Positions 1 to 10,190 of a stretch of DNA of 44,207 nt are shown one piece after another. Source of the stretch: an uncultured Bacteroidales bacterium (GTDB taxonomy: Bacteria; Bacteroidota; Bacteroidia; Bacteroidales; UBA932); contig CAMJKI010000011.1 in NCBI GenBank assembly GCA_946406355.1, forward strand, positions 1 to 44,207, in the 5' to 3' direction. The first letter of the stretch is position 1. Every line of letters begins with the position of its first letter. The notes beneath the pieces are model-generated. The model searched no databases and was not told where the DNA came from. It saw nothing but the letters and a program-made list of their open reading frames with translations. A program made the position numbers and the translations under genes.

Positions 1-1732
1 GACCGTAGTTACGGGAAGCCATCAGCCTGGAGGTCTTGATGTCGGTGAGTTCGGCACCCAGCATGGCGGAAACGTTGTGCTTGCCGAAGCTGCGGTCGTA
101 CATGACCTGGAAGCGGCCGTACAGGCGGGAATTGTCGTTCACAAGCTCCACATACTCGGTCTGGTTACGCACCTGCATGGCCGAGGAGGTCTTGTCTGTC
201 TCGTAGTCGTAGAGCTGGAAGTTCTTCACCAGGGTGTTCTGCTTGTTGGTGGAGTAGTCGTAAGCTCCGTTCAAGGAGAAACGCAGGCCCTTGAGCCAAG
301 GAGCATTGTAGGTGAAGTCCACGGTATTGTTGAAGTTCTTGCTGTTGGTCTTGGTGTAACCGGAAAGGTCGGAATCCAGCAGCACGATCGGGTGCATCTG
401 CTCGTTCACGTTGGAATAGTGGCTGGGATTGTCCCGGGTGGTGATGCCAATCCAGGGTTCGGTGGCCAGGATGTAATAGAAGATGTTCCATTCCTGGTCG
501 AAGGAACCCATGCCCTTGTTGGTGCTCTGACGGATGGCCGAAGTATAGCGCATGGTCAGGTTCTTGGTGAGGTTCACGGAGATGTTGGCGTTCAGGTTGT
601 AACGCTTGTAGCCGAAGGTGTCGCCCTTGAGGATGGGGTTATCGTCGGCATAGCCCACGCCAAAGTAGTAGTTGACGGTCTCCGTGCCGCCGCTCAGGGA
701 AGCGTTGTACTGCTGGTTCACGGCCACCTTCTTGTAGCTCTCGTTGTACCAGTCGGTATAGATGGCATCGTGCACGTTGCCGTCCTTGTCGGTCCAGGTG
801 GGGCTGCCGCTTTCGTAGGCTGCAATCTGGGCGTCCTGGAAGCGGTGGTCCATCTTGGCCACATCGGCCATCTGGTTGTCCCACTTCATGAAGGAAGTCC
901 AGTTCTCCACCTTTCTGGGGATGTTGGGCTGGGCCAGGTTAACGGAAGCGGTGAAGCTCACGGAAGGTTTCTTCACCTGGCCTTTCTTGGTGGTGATGAG
1001 GATAACACCGTTCTCGGCGCCCAGACCATAAATGGTGGCGGAGGCGTCCTTCAGCACGGAGATGCTCTCGATGTCGTCCGGATTCAGTTCCTGGAGAACG
1101 GAAATATCGTTGTAAGATTCCAGCTGACGGGCGTTGTTGCTCCAGCTGCGGGTATTCTTGCGCTGGCGGGTAACGCTGCGCACTACGCCGTCCACGACAA
1201 TCATGGGGTTGCCATAACCACGGATGCTGAGGTCAGAGTTGAACTGACCCGGCTTGCCGCTGTTCTGGGTGATCTGCAGACCGGGGATCTTGCCCTGGAG
1301 AGCGTCAACGCCGTTGGCCGTACGGGTGGCGGCGATGTCTTCGGAACGGATCTGGGAAATGGAACCGGTGAGGGATTCCCTTTTCTGCACACCGTAACCT
1401 ACAACCACCGTTTCGTTCAGGAGTTCGGTATCTTCCACCAGAATCACATCCATCTTTTCGGAAGCCCGGAGTTTACGGGTTTCGAAACCGATGGAGGAAA
1501 TTTCCAGCATGACTCCCTCCGGAACAGTGAGAGTGAAGTTACCGTCAATATCGGTGGCTGTACCCACGGTCGTTCCCGACTGGAGAATGGACGCACCAAT
1601 AATAGGCTCCTTCTGCGCATCCGTGACCGTTCCGGTCACCGTGATGGTCTTTTGGGCGAACAGCATCGTCCCTCCCAGGACAAGTCCCAGGCCGAGCGCG
1701 ACGAGTCGCTTGAGGATGAAATTGGTTCTCAT
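1..1732 (-). CDS. SusC/RagA-family TonB-linked outer-membrane transporter (N-terminal 577 residues; cut by left edge)
   Basis: Outer-membrane TonB-dependent receptor of the SusC type, which imports glycans (sometimes peptides) together with a SusD lipoprotein. The minus strand reads open from the ATG at 1732-1730 to the window edge. After a signal peptide (residues 1 to about 26, ending ...GTMLFAQ) comes a carboxypeptidase-regulatory-like domain (TVTGTVTDAQKEPIIGASI), then the hallmark TonB-plug start ETVVVGYGVQKRESLTGSI, the plug (SIRGYGNPMIVVDG, ISVLKDASATIYG) and the first barrel strands. Family members are about 1000 residues, so roughly 40% is missing. The CE1 esterase lies 60 nt upstream on the same strand and the divergent HTCS regulator beyond it, as in a polysaccharide-utilisation locus. 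A SusD gene would be expected to the left. The substrate cannot be read from this sequence. Confidence 0.95.
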   Translation of the reverse strand, partial: MRTNFILKRLVALGLGLVLGGTMLFAQKTITVTGTVTDAQKEPIIGASILQSGTTVGTATDIDGNFTLTVPEGVMLEISSIGFETRKLRASEKMDVILVEDTELLNETVVVGYGVQKRESLTGSISQIRSEDIAATRTANGVDALQGKIPGLQITQNSGKPGQFNSDLSIRGYGNPMIVVDGVVRSVTRQRKNTRSWSNNARQLESYNDISVLQELNPDDIESISVLKDASATIYGLGAENGVILITTKKGQVKKPSVSFTASVNLAQPNIPRKVENWTSFMKWDNQMADVAKMDHRFQDAQIAAYESGSPTWTDKDGNVHDAIYTDWYNESYKKVAVNQQYNASLSGGTETVNYYFGVGYADDNPILKGDTFGYKRYNLNANISVNLTKNLTMRYTSAIRQSTNKGMGSFDQEWNIFYYILATEPWIGITTRDNPSHYSNVNEQMHPIVLLDSDLSGYTKTNSKNFNNTVDFTYNAPWLKGLRFSLNGAYDYSTNKQNTLVKNFQLYDYETDKTSSAMQVRNQTEYVELVNDNSRLYGRFQVMYDRSFGKHNVSAMLGAELTDIKTSRLMASRNYG

Positions 1733-1792
1733 AAATAGTTGGTTAGTAAAATATAAATTTAGGTAGTATGAAAATGTGCAATCATACCCGGA

Positions 1793-2959
<1,167 letters not shown>

Positions 2960-2987
2960 TTAGCGTTTAACTTTCTGGTTCGTGTTG

Positions 2988-2995
2988 CAAATATA
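2988..2995 (-). promoter_or_regulatory. Bacteroidetes -7 promoter box for the esterase-susC transcript
   Basis: The minus strand reads TATATTTG, an exact match to the Bacteroidetes -7 consensus TAnnTTTG. It predicts a leader of about 35-40 nt before the esterase start at 2944. No convincing -33 TTTG is seen, which would fit activator dependence on the adjacent HTCS regulator, though that is inference. Confidence 0.55.
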
Positions 2996-3077
2996 CGCGC
3001 ATTCCCGCCCTTCGGACGTGCACGATGGATAGGATGTTGTTCCGTGCGTTCAAGTGTTCAACCAAATCGTTAAGGTG

Positions 3078-3108
3078 TTGTGCAGAATGTTTTTTTAAAC
3101 TATTTTTG
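3078..3108 (+). promoter_or_regulatory. Promoter of the HTCS regulator gene
   Basis: TATTTTTG at 3101-3108 matches TAnnTTTG, with TTG at 3078-3080 about 20 nt upstream as a partial -33 element. The start codon is at 3135. The 190-nt divergent intergenic region (2945-3134) therefore holds both this promoter and the esterase promoter. Confidence 0.6.
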
Positions 3109-3134
3109 TAGCAGAAACAACCATCGACCTGTCA

Positions 3135-6100
3135 ATGAAAAGACTATTATCGGCATGCAGCCTGCTCTTCCTGTGCCTGTGCCTGTGCGCACAGAGTACC
3201 CGGCTGCAGCCAGTCATGGATCATTTGTCCAATAATTCCGTCAACGCCCTTGTGCAAGACCGTGCGGGGCATCTGTGGATAGGAACCAGCCGGGGACTGA
3301 ACCGCTTCAACGGATCGGCCTATAAACCTTATTATCATATGCAGGCCGACAGCCTCACGCTGTTTGACGACTATATTTCGGCCCTGGTGTACGACACCGG
3401 CGAGCGTCTGTGGGTGGGCACATCGTCCGGCATCGCTCTCCTGAGAAATGGTCATGTAGATCCGGAAGTTACCTGGGAAGTGGGACGCGTCTATTCCCTG
3501 GCATCCCTGGACGACCAGCATTTGCTGTGTTCCGTGCGCAACACCCTTTCCATTGTGGATAAAACCACGGGAGAGAACCGTCCGGTGTTCAGCGACGACC
3601 GTCTTACCTTCAATTCCTGCAAACTCACCGGCGGGGGGTATGTGTGGATAGACCACCTTACCCGTCCGGACATTACGGTGCTGGATCCGTCGTTCCGGAT
3701 AGTGCGGGAGATATCCCGCCCCGGAGAGAATATCCGCGGCATCTGGGAGGCCTACGACCGCCACGTTTATGTGTGTACGGACAAAGGCCTGTTCAAATAC
3801 CTGCCGGACGGAACGCCCGTGCAGCTGCCGGCCTTCCTGGAAGCGCTTACCAAAGGGGAGAACGTCCTTTTCTTCCAGCGTCGGCCCGATGCCGAAAATA
3901 TGGTGCTGGGCATCCAGGGAAAAGGCATTTTTGCCGTGCGCCCGGAAGTGGCCCGCCACATTGTGGCGCAGGAAGATCTGGAAGACTGCAAAAGCTGCCT
4001 GGCGCTCCCTGCAGAGGAAAACATCTTTCTTAGCCATAACCGGCAGGGGCTGGACTGGCACTATCTTCCGGCCGACCGGGAAAGCATAGCCATTCCGGAG
4101 GAGCATCCGTCCGAAGCGCTGAACGAGTTCTACGAGAAGGATGCCGAGAGTCTGCTCATCCTTACCAATAAGGATATATATACCTACCAGCGTGCCCGCC
4201 GGGAAATGAAAAGGGTGCAGGCCGAGGGTATCAACGGCAACGACCAGCTTACCATTTCGCTGATGGATCAGCGGCGCCGTCTCTGGCTGGTTTACGGATT
4301 CGGGGAACTTCGCCGCTATGAATGGAAAGGGGACCGGCTGGTAATAGCTTTCCGCTATCCGGTCCAGTCTTCCGTTTCCATCTGGAGCAGCCCGGACGGC
4401 CGGGTTCACCTGCTGCAGGGCGACAAAATCCTTACCGTAGACCGGGACGACCATGTAACCAGCCTGCCGGCCAGCGCCCATCCTCCTTTCTGGTACAGCA
4501 GCCAAACCCGCAGCGGCCTTCCTTATTTTCTGGCCGATGATGGTATCTGGATCTCCCGGGACAATCTTATCCTCAGCCGGCTGGATATAGAGGTGGAAAC
4601 ACCTGTGAGTTTCTACGAAGACGTGGACGGAACCTACTGGATCGGCTCCAGCAGCAACGGTATCTTCCATTACAATCCGGATACAAAGGTGCTGGAGGCG
4701 GTTCCCTACGGCAACGAGCAAACCGACCGCTCCATCCGTTCCCTTACCGGCGACCCGTATGGCAACATCTGGGTGGCTTCCCGTACCGACGTTACCATGA
4801 TCTCCAAGAAAGACGGCAGTGCGGTGTCGTACAAGTCCCTGCCGGGCCTGGATGGTGTCATGTCCACCAACAGTTCTCTGGTAGGTCAGGACCGGACGGT
4901 GTATTTCGGCAATATCCACCGGATCTTCTCTTTCCTGGCCGTGAATCCGGAGATGGAGCGGGATATCCCCCTGGAGATGGACGGTATTATAGTAAACGGA
5001 TCTACCCTTGTAGCCGGCGTTCCGGAAGAATTGGTGCTAAGCCATAAGGAAACCCAGCTGGCCTTCTACTTCTCGGCCGTCAATTACGATACCAACTTCC
5101 GTCCGGTGTATCAGTACAAGCTGGAAGGATATGATGCCGAATGGAATGCCGCGGGAGACGGACGCCGTGTGGGTTATTCGGGTCTGCTCCCGGGCACTTA
5201 CACTTTCCGTGTGCGCGTTCAGCGTCCGGACGGTAAGTGGAGTGCCGACGAATTGATGCAGCGGGTGCGAATCCGGCCTTCCCCCTGGGTTTCCTGGCCC
5301 ATGCTGTTGCTGTATTCACTGCTGGCTCTCATATCCGTTGTTACGAGTCTTTATCTTTATGTCCGTTCCAAGTTGGACCGTGAGCGCCTGGACCTCACTG
5401 CCCAGGAAAAGCTGCTGGTAGAGCAGATGAGCCAGGAACGGACCACCTTCTTTACCAACGTTTCCCATGAGTTCCGTACTCCGCTGGCCCTTATTTATGG
5501 CCCGGTGAAGGAACTGGCCCGTTCCACCACCCTGGACGAGAAAGACCGCCGCCTGGTGGGTGTGGTGGAACGCAATTCGGAGCGCATGATCCGGCTCACA
5601 GACCAGCTGCTGCAGTTCAACCAGTCGGCCGTGAACCGCGACGAACTGTCGGTGGAGCGTACCGACCTGGCGGCCGTGCTGCGCAAGATGCTGGAGAATT
5701 TCGAATACATGTTCCGTCAGAAGAACCTGGCCGTGCATCTGGACGCGCCCGCCATGCTGGATGCGTACTGCGACCGTGAAAAGGTGGAACGGATTGTGTT
5801 CAACCTGGTGAGCAATGCCGTAAAATATACCCCGGAACGCGGCCGGATAGAGGTTTCCCTCACTACCGATGGCCAGAATGCCTCCATCAGCGTGGCCGAT
5901 ACGGGTATCGGTATCACCCCGGAGAAGATGTCCCGCATCTTCAACCGCTACGAGCGTCTGGGCGAAAAAGTGGGCGATACCCTTCCTTCCGGCTTTGGCA
6001 TCGGCCTCAACTATGCCCGGCATCTGGCCGAAGTGCACAAAGGCAGCCTTTCCGTGCGCGGCAACGACCCTATCGGCACCATCTTCACCTTTACTTTCCC

Positions 6101-6944
6101 CTTCTGCAAGGAAGCCTATTCGGCGGAAGCCATCTGGGAAGAAAACGCTGCGGAGAAGGAGACGGAAGTGGAGGAGACGGGCGCCGTACTGCCCGAGGGA
6201 CCGGCCGAGGTGAATGTGCTGGTAGTGGAAGACAATGCCGACATGCGGGAATACATCCGCTCCTTCCTGGCCCCGTTCTACAACGTGATGACGGCCGAGG
6301 ACGGCGAACAGGCCTGGAAGTGCATCCGGATATCGGCCCCGGACCTGATTGTGAGCGACGTCATGATGCCCTACAAGGATGGTTATACCCTTTGCAAGGA
6401 AATCAAGAACGACCCTGAATTCTGCCACCTCCCGGTGCTGCTTCTCACGGCAAAGGCCGATATGGAAAACCATATTCACGGCCTGGAACTGGGCGCCGAC
6501 GCCTATATCGGCAAGCCCTTCGATCCGCAGTTCCTGCTGGCCTCCGTGGCCAATCTGCTGGAAAACCGCCGGCGGATGCAGCAGGAACTGAGCGAAAAGC
6601 CGTCGGCCGTGGAAAACATGCACATGAACACCCACGACAAGCTGTTCATGGAGAAGCTGTACGCCCTGGTGGATCAGCATCTGGGCGAGGAAGACTTCAA
6701 CGTCACCACCATGGCCCTGGAACTGGGCATGAGCCGTACCAGCCTCTTCTCCAAGCTGAAGGCGCTGCTGGGCCAGAGTCCCCAGAACTTCCTGATGGGC
6801 TATCGCCTGAACCGTGCCCTGGAGCTGTTGAAAGAAGGCGAGCTGAACGTGAGCGAAGTGGCCTACAAGGTGGGCTTCTCCACCCTCACCGGCTTCTCCC
6901 GCTCGTTCAAGAACAAGTTCGGCGTTCCCCCCAGCTCCGTCTAA
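3135..6944 (+). CDS. Hybrid two-component system sensor/regulator (HTCS): sensor, histidine kinase, receiver and AraC DNA-binding domains
   Basis: One-protein signalling system that senses a glycan fragment in the periplasm and activates the neighbouring glycan genes. The 1269-residue product starts with a signal peptide (1-20, ending CLCAQ). A two-component beta-propeller follows (repeats such as DRAGHLWIGTSRGLNRF and DPYGNIWVASRTDV), then a Y_Y_Y domain near 650-710 (YQYKLEGYDAEWN) and one membrane segment at about 718-745. The kinase H-box is FFTNVSHEFRTPLALIYGP with His778, and the ATPase N and G boxes are NLVSNAVKYTP and SGFGIGLNYARHL. The receiver domain has Asp1075 in IVSDVMMPYKDGY. 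The C-terminal AraC helix-turn-helix ends in VGFSTLTGFSRSFKNKFGVPP. All domains are intact. It is divergent from the esterase-susC genes and convergent with the beta-galactosidase, so both are candidate targets. Confidence 0.97.
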   Translation: MKRLLSACSLLFLCLCLCAQSTRLQPVMDHLSNNSVNALVQDRAGHLWIGTSRGLNRFNGSAYKPYYHMQADSLTLFDDYISALVYDTGERLWVGTSSGIALLRNGHVDPEVTWEVGRVYSLASLDDQHLLCSVRNTLSIVDKTTGENRPVFSDDRLTFNSCKLTGGGYVWIDHLTRPDITVLDPSFRIVREISRPGENIRGIWEAYDRHVYVCTDKGLFKYLPDGTPVQLPAFLEALTKGENVLFFQRRPDAENMVLGIQGKGIFAVRPEVARHIVAQEDLEDCKSCLALPAEENIFLSHNRQGLDWHYLPADRESIAIPEEHPSEALNEFYEKDAESLLILTNKDIYTYQRARREMKRVQAEGINGNDQLTISLMDQRRRLWLVYGFGELRRYEWKGDRLVIAFRYPVQSSVSIWSSPDGRVHLLQGDKILTVDRDDHVTSLPASAHPPFWYSSQTRSGLPYFLADDGIWISRDNLILSRLDIEVETPVSFYEDVDGTYWIGSSSNGIFHYNPDTKVLEAVPYGNEQTDRSIRSLTGDPYGNIWVASRTDVTMISKKDGSAVSYKSLPGLDGVMSTNSSLVGQDRTVYFGNIHRIFSFLAVNPEMERDIPLEMDGIIVNGSTLVAGVPEELVLSHKETQLAFYFSAVNYDTNFRPVYQYKLEGYDAEWNAAGDGRRVGYSGLLPGTYTFRVRVQRPDGKWSADELMQRVRIRPSPWVSWPMLLLYSLLALISVVTSLYLYVRSKLDRERLDLTAQEKLLVEQMSQERTTFFTNVSHEFRTPLALIYGPVKELARSTTLDEKDRRLVGVVERNSERMIRLTDQLLQFNQSAVNRDELSVERTDLAAVLRKMLENFEYMFRQKNLAVHLDAPAMLDAYCDREKVERIVFNLVSNAVKYTPERGRIEVSLTTDGQNASISVADTGIGITPEKMSRIFNRYERLGEKVGDTLPSGFGIGLNYARHLAEVHKGSLSVRGNDPIGTIFTFTFPFCKEAYSAEAIWEENAAEKETEVEETGAVLPEGPAEVNVLVVEDNADMREYIRSFLAPFYNVMTAEDGEQAWKCIRISAPDLIVSDVMMPYKDGYTLCKEIKNDPEFCHLPVLLLTAKADMENHIHGLELGADAYIGKPFDPQFLLASVANLLENRRRMQQELSEKPSAVENMHMNTHDKLFMEKLYALVDQHLGEEDFNVTTMALELGMSRTSLFSKLKALLGQSPQNFLMGYRLNRALELLKEGELNVSEVAYKVGFSTLTGFSRSFKNKFGVPPSSV

Positions 6945-6969
6945 TAGTTCATTAGAGAATAACAGAAGA

Positions 6970-7036
6970 AAGAGGAGATATATTTTTCCGGGGGCATCGG
7001 CAATTTTATTGCCCCCGGAAAAATATATCTCCTCTT
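6970..7036. terminator. Bidirectional terminator with a 27-bp perfect stem between HTCS and beta-galactosidase
   Basis: Arms 6970-6996 and 7010-7036 are perfect reverse complements over 27 bp, around a 13-nt loop. The stem has a GC-rich top (CCGGGGGCA) and an A/T-rich base, so either strand gives a GC hairpin followed by a U-rich run. It sits between two convergent genes and probably stops transcription from both sides. Confidence 0.85.
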
Positions 7037-7049
7037 CTTTATTCAGGGT

Positions 7050-10000
7050 TTAATTGGCTACCGGACGAATCAGCAGGCGGAAGGTGCGGGGCTGGGCGGG
7101 GAGGAGGTACTGCTCCAGCGGCCATGAACCCCAGGAATTGATACCGCCTACGCCCATCTGGGCCAGGTCGGCGTGCACGTAGGTGGTGCCGCGGCTGCGG
7201 TCGTTCTCGTGCGCCTTGGCCTTCAGCTCCAACGAATGTACGTGGGTATCAAGCTCTTCCAGCGAGAAGGGGAGGGCCGATGCGCTGAAGCGGACGTCGG
7301 AGGCCAGTTCCAGGCCGAAGCCGTCGGGCGCCAGCACGCGGAAACACCTTAAGCCGGTATGGGTGCCGGATTCCTGGCTTCTCGCATAGCCATAATGGTA
7401 CTGATCGGTTACTTTCTGCCGATAATGACCCAGCAGGGCGCTGCTGCAGCGGTCGGAATAGTTCTCCCAAGGGCCCAGGCCGAAGAAATCCACTTCCTGG
7501 AACAGGCCGTCCATGGCAAAGCGCAGACCGAAACGGGGCAGTTGCGGCAAGCCCTCCAGTTCGCCGTCCATCTTCTGGGTAATGAGGATGCTGCCGTCGC
7601 CTCCCAGGCGGTATTCCAGCTGTACGCCGGCCTTTCCGCCGATGGGCTCAAATGCTACCAGCACCACCTGTTCCAGCCCCTCGGCAAAGGAGTTGATCTG
7701 CTTCACTTTTATTTCCGGATTCCGCCAGAAAGCCAGGCGGCTGTTGATGCGGGCGCCCAGGTCGTTTTCTACCATGGCGCGGTCGAAGCAGGGTTTCAGG
7801 GGCTCCTTCAGGTATTCCTTCCCGTTCACCTGATAGCTGGTGAGGAAGCCGCTGTCCGGGTCCACAACAGCCTTCCAGGTGGCTGTCCGGCTTCCCAGCG
7901 TGCCCTTATAGGCAAAGTTGCCGGAGAAGCTGGTGCCTTCGGCCTTTGCCAGGGATTCGCTGCGCCAGTTAAGGGCGCAATCCTGATCCCGGAGAACCAG
8001 CTGGTCGTAGGCGGCCTCAAAGCCTGCGGGCAGGAGGGGTTCGGCCTCTTTGAGCCTGTAGTGAACGGTGAGAGTAAGAACTTGGGCATCAGGTAGTTCG
8101 CCAATTCCCAGATTGATAGTGCGGCTGGCTTCGGCGGGAACGTCCAGGTCCCATACCATGCCGCTGCGCACCGGCTTTCCGCAGGCTTCCAGCTCCCACT
8201 GCAGGTAATAGTTCCGGAGGCTCTTGAAGAAGTTCTCGTTGGTGATTACCACCTCCCCGGGACGGCTGCCCGCGGTGGTAAGGATGTTCCGGTACTGATA
8301 GCGGACCTCATAGGCATGCGGATGCAGGCTGCGGTCGGCCGCAATGACGCCGTTGCAGTTGAAGGAGGCGTCGGAAGGGTCGTAGTCGTTGAAGTCTCCG
8401 CCAAATACGAAGAGATGGTCCGTACCCTCCAGATTGGAAGGCCAGCGCAGGGCCTGGTCTACAAAGTCCCAGATGAAGCCACCCTGGTAGGCCGGGTACT
8501 TGCGCACCAGGTCCCAATACTCCTTGAAGTTACCCATGGAGTTGCCCATGGCATGGGCATATTCGCACTGGATGAGCGGTTTGTTGGGGTTCTGCAGGTA
8601 TTTCTCGCAGTCGTCCGGGCTCATGTACATGGGGCAGCAGATATCGGTATTGCGGTCCGAATCGCCATGCCAGCCGATGAGCGCCCGCTCGTACTGAACG
8701 GGACGGGTGGGGTCGTAGGCCTTGATCCAGTCGTAGCAGTCGTAGAAGTTCTGTCCGTTGCCGGCCTCGTTGCCCAGGCTCCAGACAATAACGCTGGGGT
8801 GGTTGTAGTCCCGCTGCACCATGCGCTGGTCGCGGATCAGGTGGGCATCGTGGAACAGGGGGTTCTGGGCCAGGGTAACGCCGTCCCGGTAACCCATGCC
8901 GTGGCTCTCAATGTCGCCTTCGTCCACTACGTACAGGCCGTACTGGTCGCAGAGGGCCAGCCAGCGCGGGTCGTCGGGGTAGTGGCAGGTGCGTACGGCA
9001 TTCATATTCAGTTCCTTCATAATCCGGATATCCCGGATCATATCGGCCTCGGAAACGTTGTAGCCCTTGTAGGGGTCCAGTTCGTGGCGGTCGGCACCCT
9101 TTATCAGGATGGCCTTCCCGTTCACTTTCAGCTGGGCGTCCTCAATGGTAACGGTGCGGAAGCCGAAGGGGATGGCGGTGCTTTCCACCACATTTCCCTT
9201 CTTGTCCAGGGCCTTCACCGTAAGGGTGTGGAGGTTGGGTTCCTCGGCGCTCCAGAGCTTCAGGCCGGGGTGGTCAATTTTGCCGGACCACTTGATCTGC
9301 CCTTTTTTAGGGGTGGCCGATACGGTGCGGATGGTTTTTCCGTCGGCATCCACCACGGCAAAGTCCACGCGGGCGATGCCCTTGGTCACTTCGGCCGACA
9401 GGTCCAGCACGCCGTTCATGGCGCCGGCCACATGCACGTCTTCCAGGCGTTCCTTTTCCCGGGAGTAAAGCTCCACGCCGCGGGAAATGCCGGCAAAGCG
9501 CCAGAAATCCTGGTCTTCCAGCCAGGTGCCGTCGCACCAGCGGAAGATTTCCAGGGCAATGAGGTTCTGCCCTTCTTTCACGTATTTGGTAATGTCGAAG
9601 CGGGCTTCCAGCTTGCTGTCCTGGCTATAACCCACCATCTTGCCGTTTACCCATACCCGCACATTAGAGGTGGCCGATCCTATGTTCAGACAAATCTGTT
9701 TGCCAATCCATGCCTTGTCGATGGTAACGGTGCGGCGGTACTGGCCCACATAATTGTGCTCCGAGGGAACCAGAGGCGGGTTGTTCTGGAAATGGCCCGA
9801 CCAGGGGTAGCCGCTGTTCACATACATAGGGTCGCACCAGCCTTCCAGGTCCCAGAGGCCGGGAACGGGGATGCTGTCCCAGGCGCTGTCGTCCAGGGCG
9901 GGATTCTCGAAGCCCTGCAGGCGGCTTTCCGGGTTCTGGTAGAAGCGGAACTTCCACAATCCGTTCAGGCTCTGGTTTTGCTGCTGGTCTGTGACAAAGG

Positions 10001-10124
10001 TGGCCCGCATGGGCAAACGGTTGATTTCGAATACAGAAGGATTCTGCCAGTCTTCCGTTTTACCGGCCCCGGCGGCCGAAATGGCCAGGCAGAGCCCGGC
10101 AAAGAAAAGGGTGAGTTTACGCAT
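7050..10124 (-). CDS. Beta-galactosidase, glycoside hydrolase family 2 (LacZ type), secreted
   Basis: Hydrolyses terminal beta-galactosides, probably in the periplasm as part of the neighbouring glycan locus. The 1024-residue product begins with a signal peptide (MRKLTLFFAGLCLAISAAGA). I chose the ATG at 10124 because the signal peptide starts there; an in-frame ATG eight codons upstream (10148) lies within 5 nt of the -7 box. Domains in order are the N-terminal sugar-binding domain, an Ig-like domain, the TIM barrel (about 330-620), a second Ig-like domain and the C-terminal beta-gal small chain. The acid/base is Glu453 in WSLGNEAGNG and the nucleophile Glu521 in IQCEYAHAMGNSMGN, with spacing similar to E. 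coli LacZ (461/537). The protein is full length. It is divergent from the unknown gene at 10191, the two -7 boxes being only 23 nt apart. Confidence 0.95.
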   Translation of the reverse strand: MRKLTLFFAGLCLAISAAGAGKTEDWQNPSVFEINRLPMRATFVTDQQQNQSLNGLWKFRFYQNPESRLQGFENPALDDSAWDSIPVPGLWDLEGWCDPMYVNSGYPWSGHFQNNPPLVPSEHNYVGQYRRTVTIDKAWIGKQICLNIGSATSNVRVWVNGKMVGYSQDSKLEARFDITKYVKEGQNLIALEIFRWCDGTWLEDQDFWRFAGISRGVELYSREKERLEDVHVAGAMNGVLDLSAEVTKGIARVDFAVVDADGKTIRTVSATPKKGQIKWSGKIDHPGLKLWSAEEPNLHTLTVKALDKKGNVVESTAIPFGFRTVTIEDAQLKVNGKAILIKGADRHELDPYKGYNVSEADMIRDIRIMKELNMNAVRTCHYPDDPRWLALCDQYGLYVVDEGDIESHGMGYRDGVTLAQNPLFHDAHLIRDQRMVQRDYNHPSVIVWSLGNEAGNGQNFYDCYDWIKAYDPTRPVQYERALIGWHGDSDRNTDICCPMYMSPDDCEKYLQNPNKPLIQCEYAHAMGNSMGNFKEYWDLVRKYPAYQGGFIWDFVDQALRWPSNLEGTDHLFVFGGDFNDYDPSDASFNCNGVIAADRSLHPHAYEVRYQYRNILTTAGSRPGEVVITNENFFKSLRNYYLQWELEACGKPVRSGMVWDLDVPAEASRTINLGIGELPDAQVLTLTVHYRLKEAEPLLPAGFEAAYDQLVLRDQDCALNWRSESLAKAEGTSFSGNFAYKGTLGSRTATWKAVVDPDSGFLTSYQVNGKEYLKEPLKPCFDRAMVENDLGARINSRLAFWRNPEIKVKQINSFAEGLEQVVLVAFEPIGGKAGVQLEYRLGGDGSILITQKMDGELEGLPQLPRFGLRFAMDGLFQEVDFFGLGPWENYSDRCSSALLGHYRQKVTDQYHYGYARSQESGTHTGLRCFRVLAPDGFGLELASDVRFSASALPFSLEELDTHVHSLELKAKAHENDRSRGTTYVHADLAQMGVGGINSWGSWPLEQYLLPAQPRTFRLLIRPVAN

Positions 10125-10145
10125 AGTTGCAATGTGGTTATACCG

Positions 10146-10153
10146 CAAAGATA
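10146..10153 (-). promoter_or_regulatory. -7 promoter box of the beta-galactosidase gene
   Basis: The minus strand reads TATCTTTG, matching TAnnTTTG. The start codon at 10124 lies 21 nt downstream, implying a short leader of about 15 nt. Confidence 0.6.
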
Positions 10154-10176
10154 AGTATAAATAATAAAAAAATGAC

Positions 10177-10184
10177 TATCTTTG
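10177..10184 (+). promoter_or_regulatory. -7 promoter box of the 10191-18755 gene run; transcript probably leaderless
   Basis: TATCTTTG matches TAnnTTTG. Transcription in this promoter class starts about 5-8 nt after the box, which coincides with the ATG at 10191. The box is identical to the divergent beta-galactosidase box at 10146-10153. No TTTG -33 element is visible. Confidence 0.6.
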
Positions 10185-10190
10185 CATAAT

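Noticed and set aside
77..1738. Long plus-strand ORF opposite susC
   Set aside because: It is a shadow frame of the SusC gene on the minus strand, whose signal peptide, regulatory-like domain and plug motifs are unmistakable.
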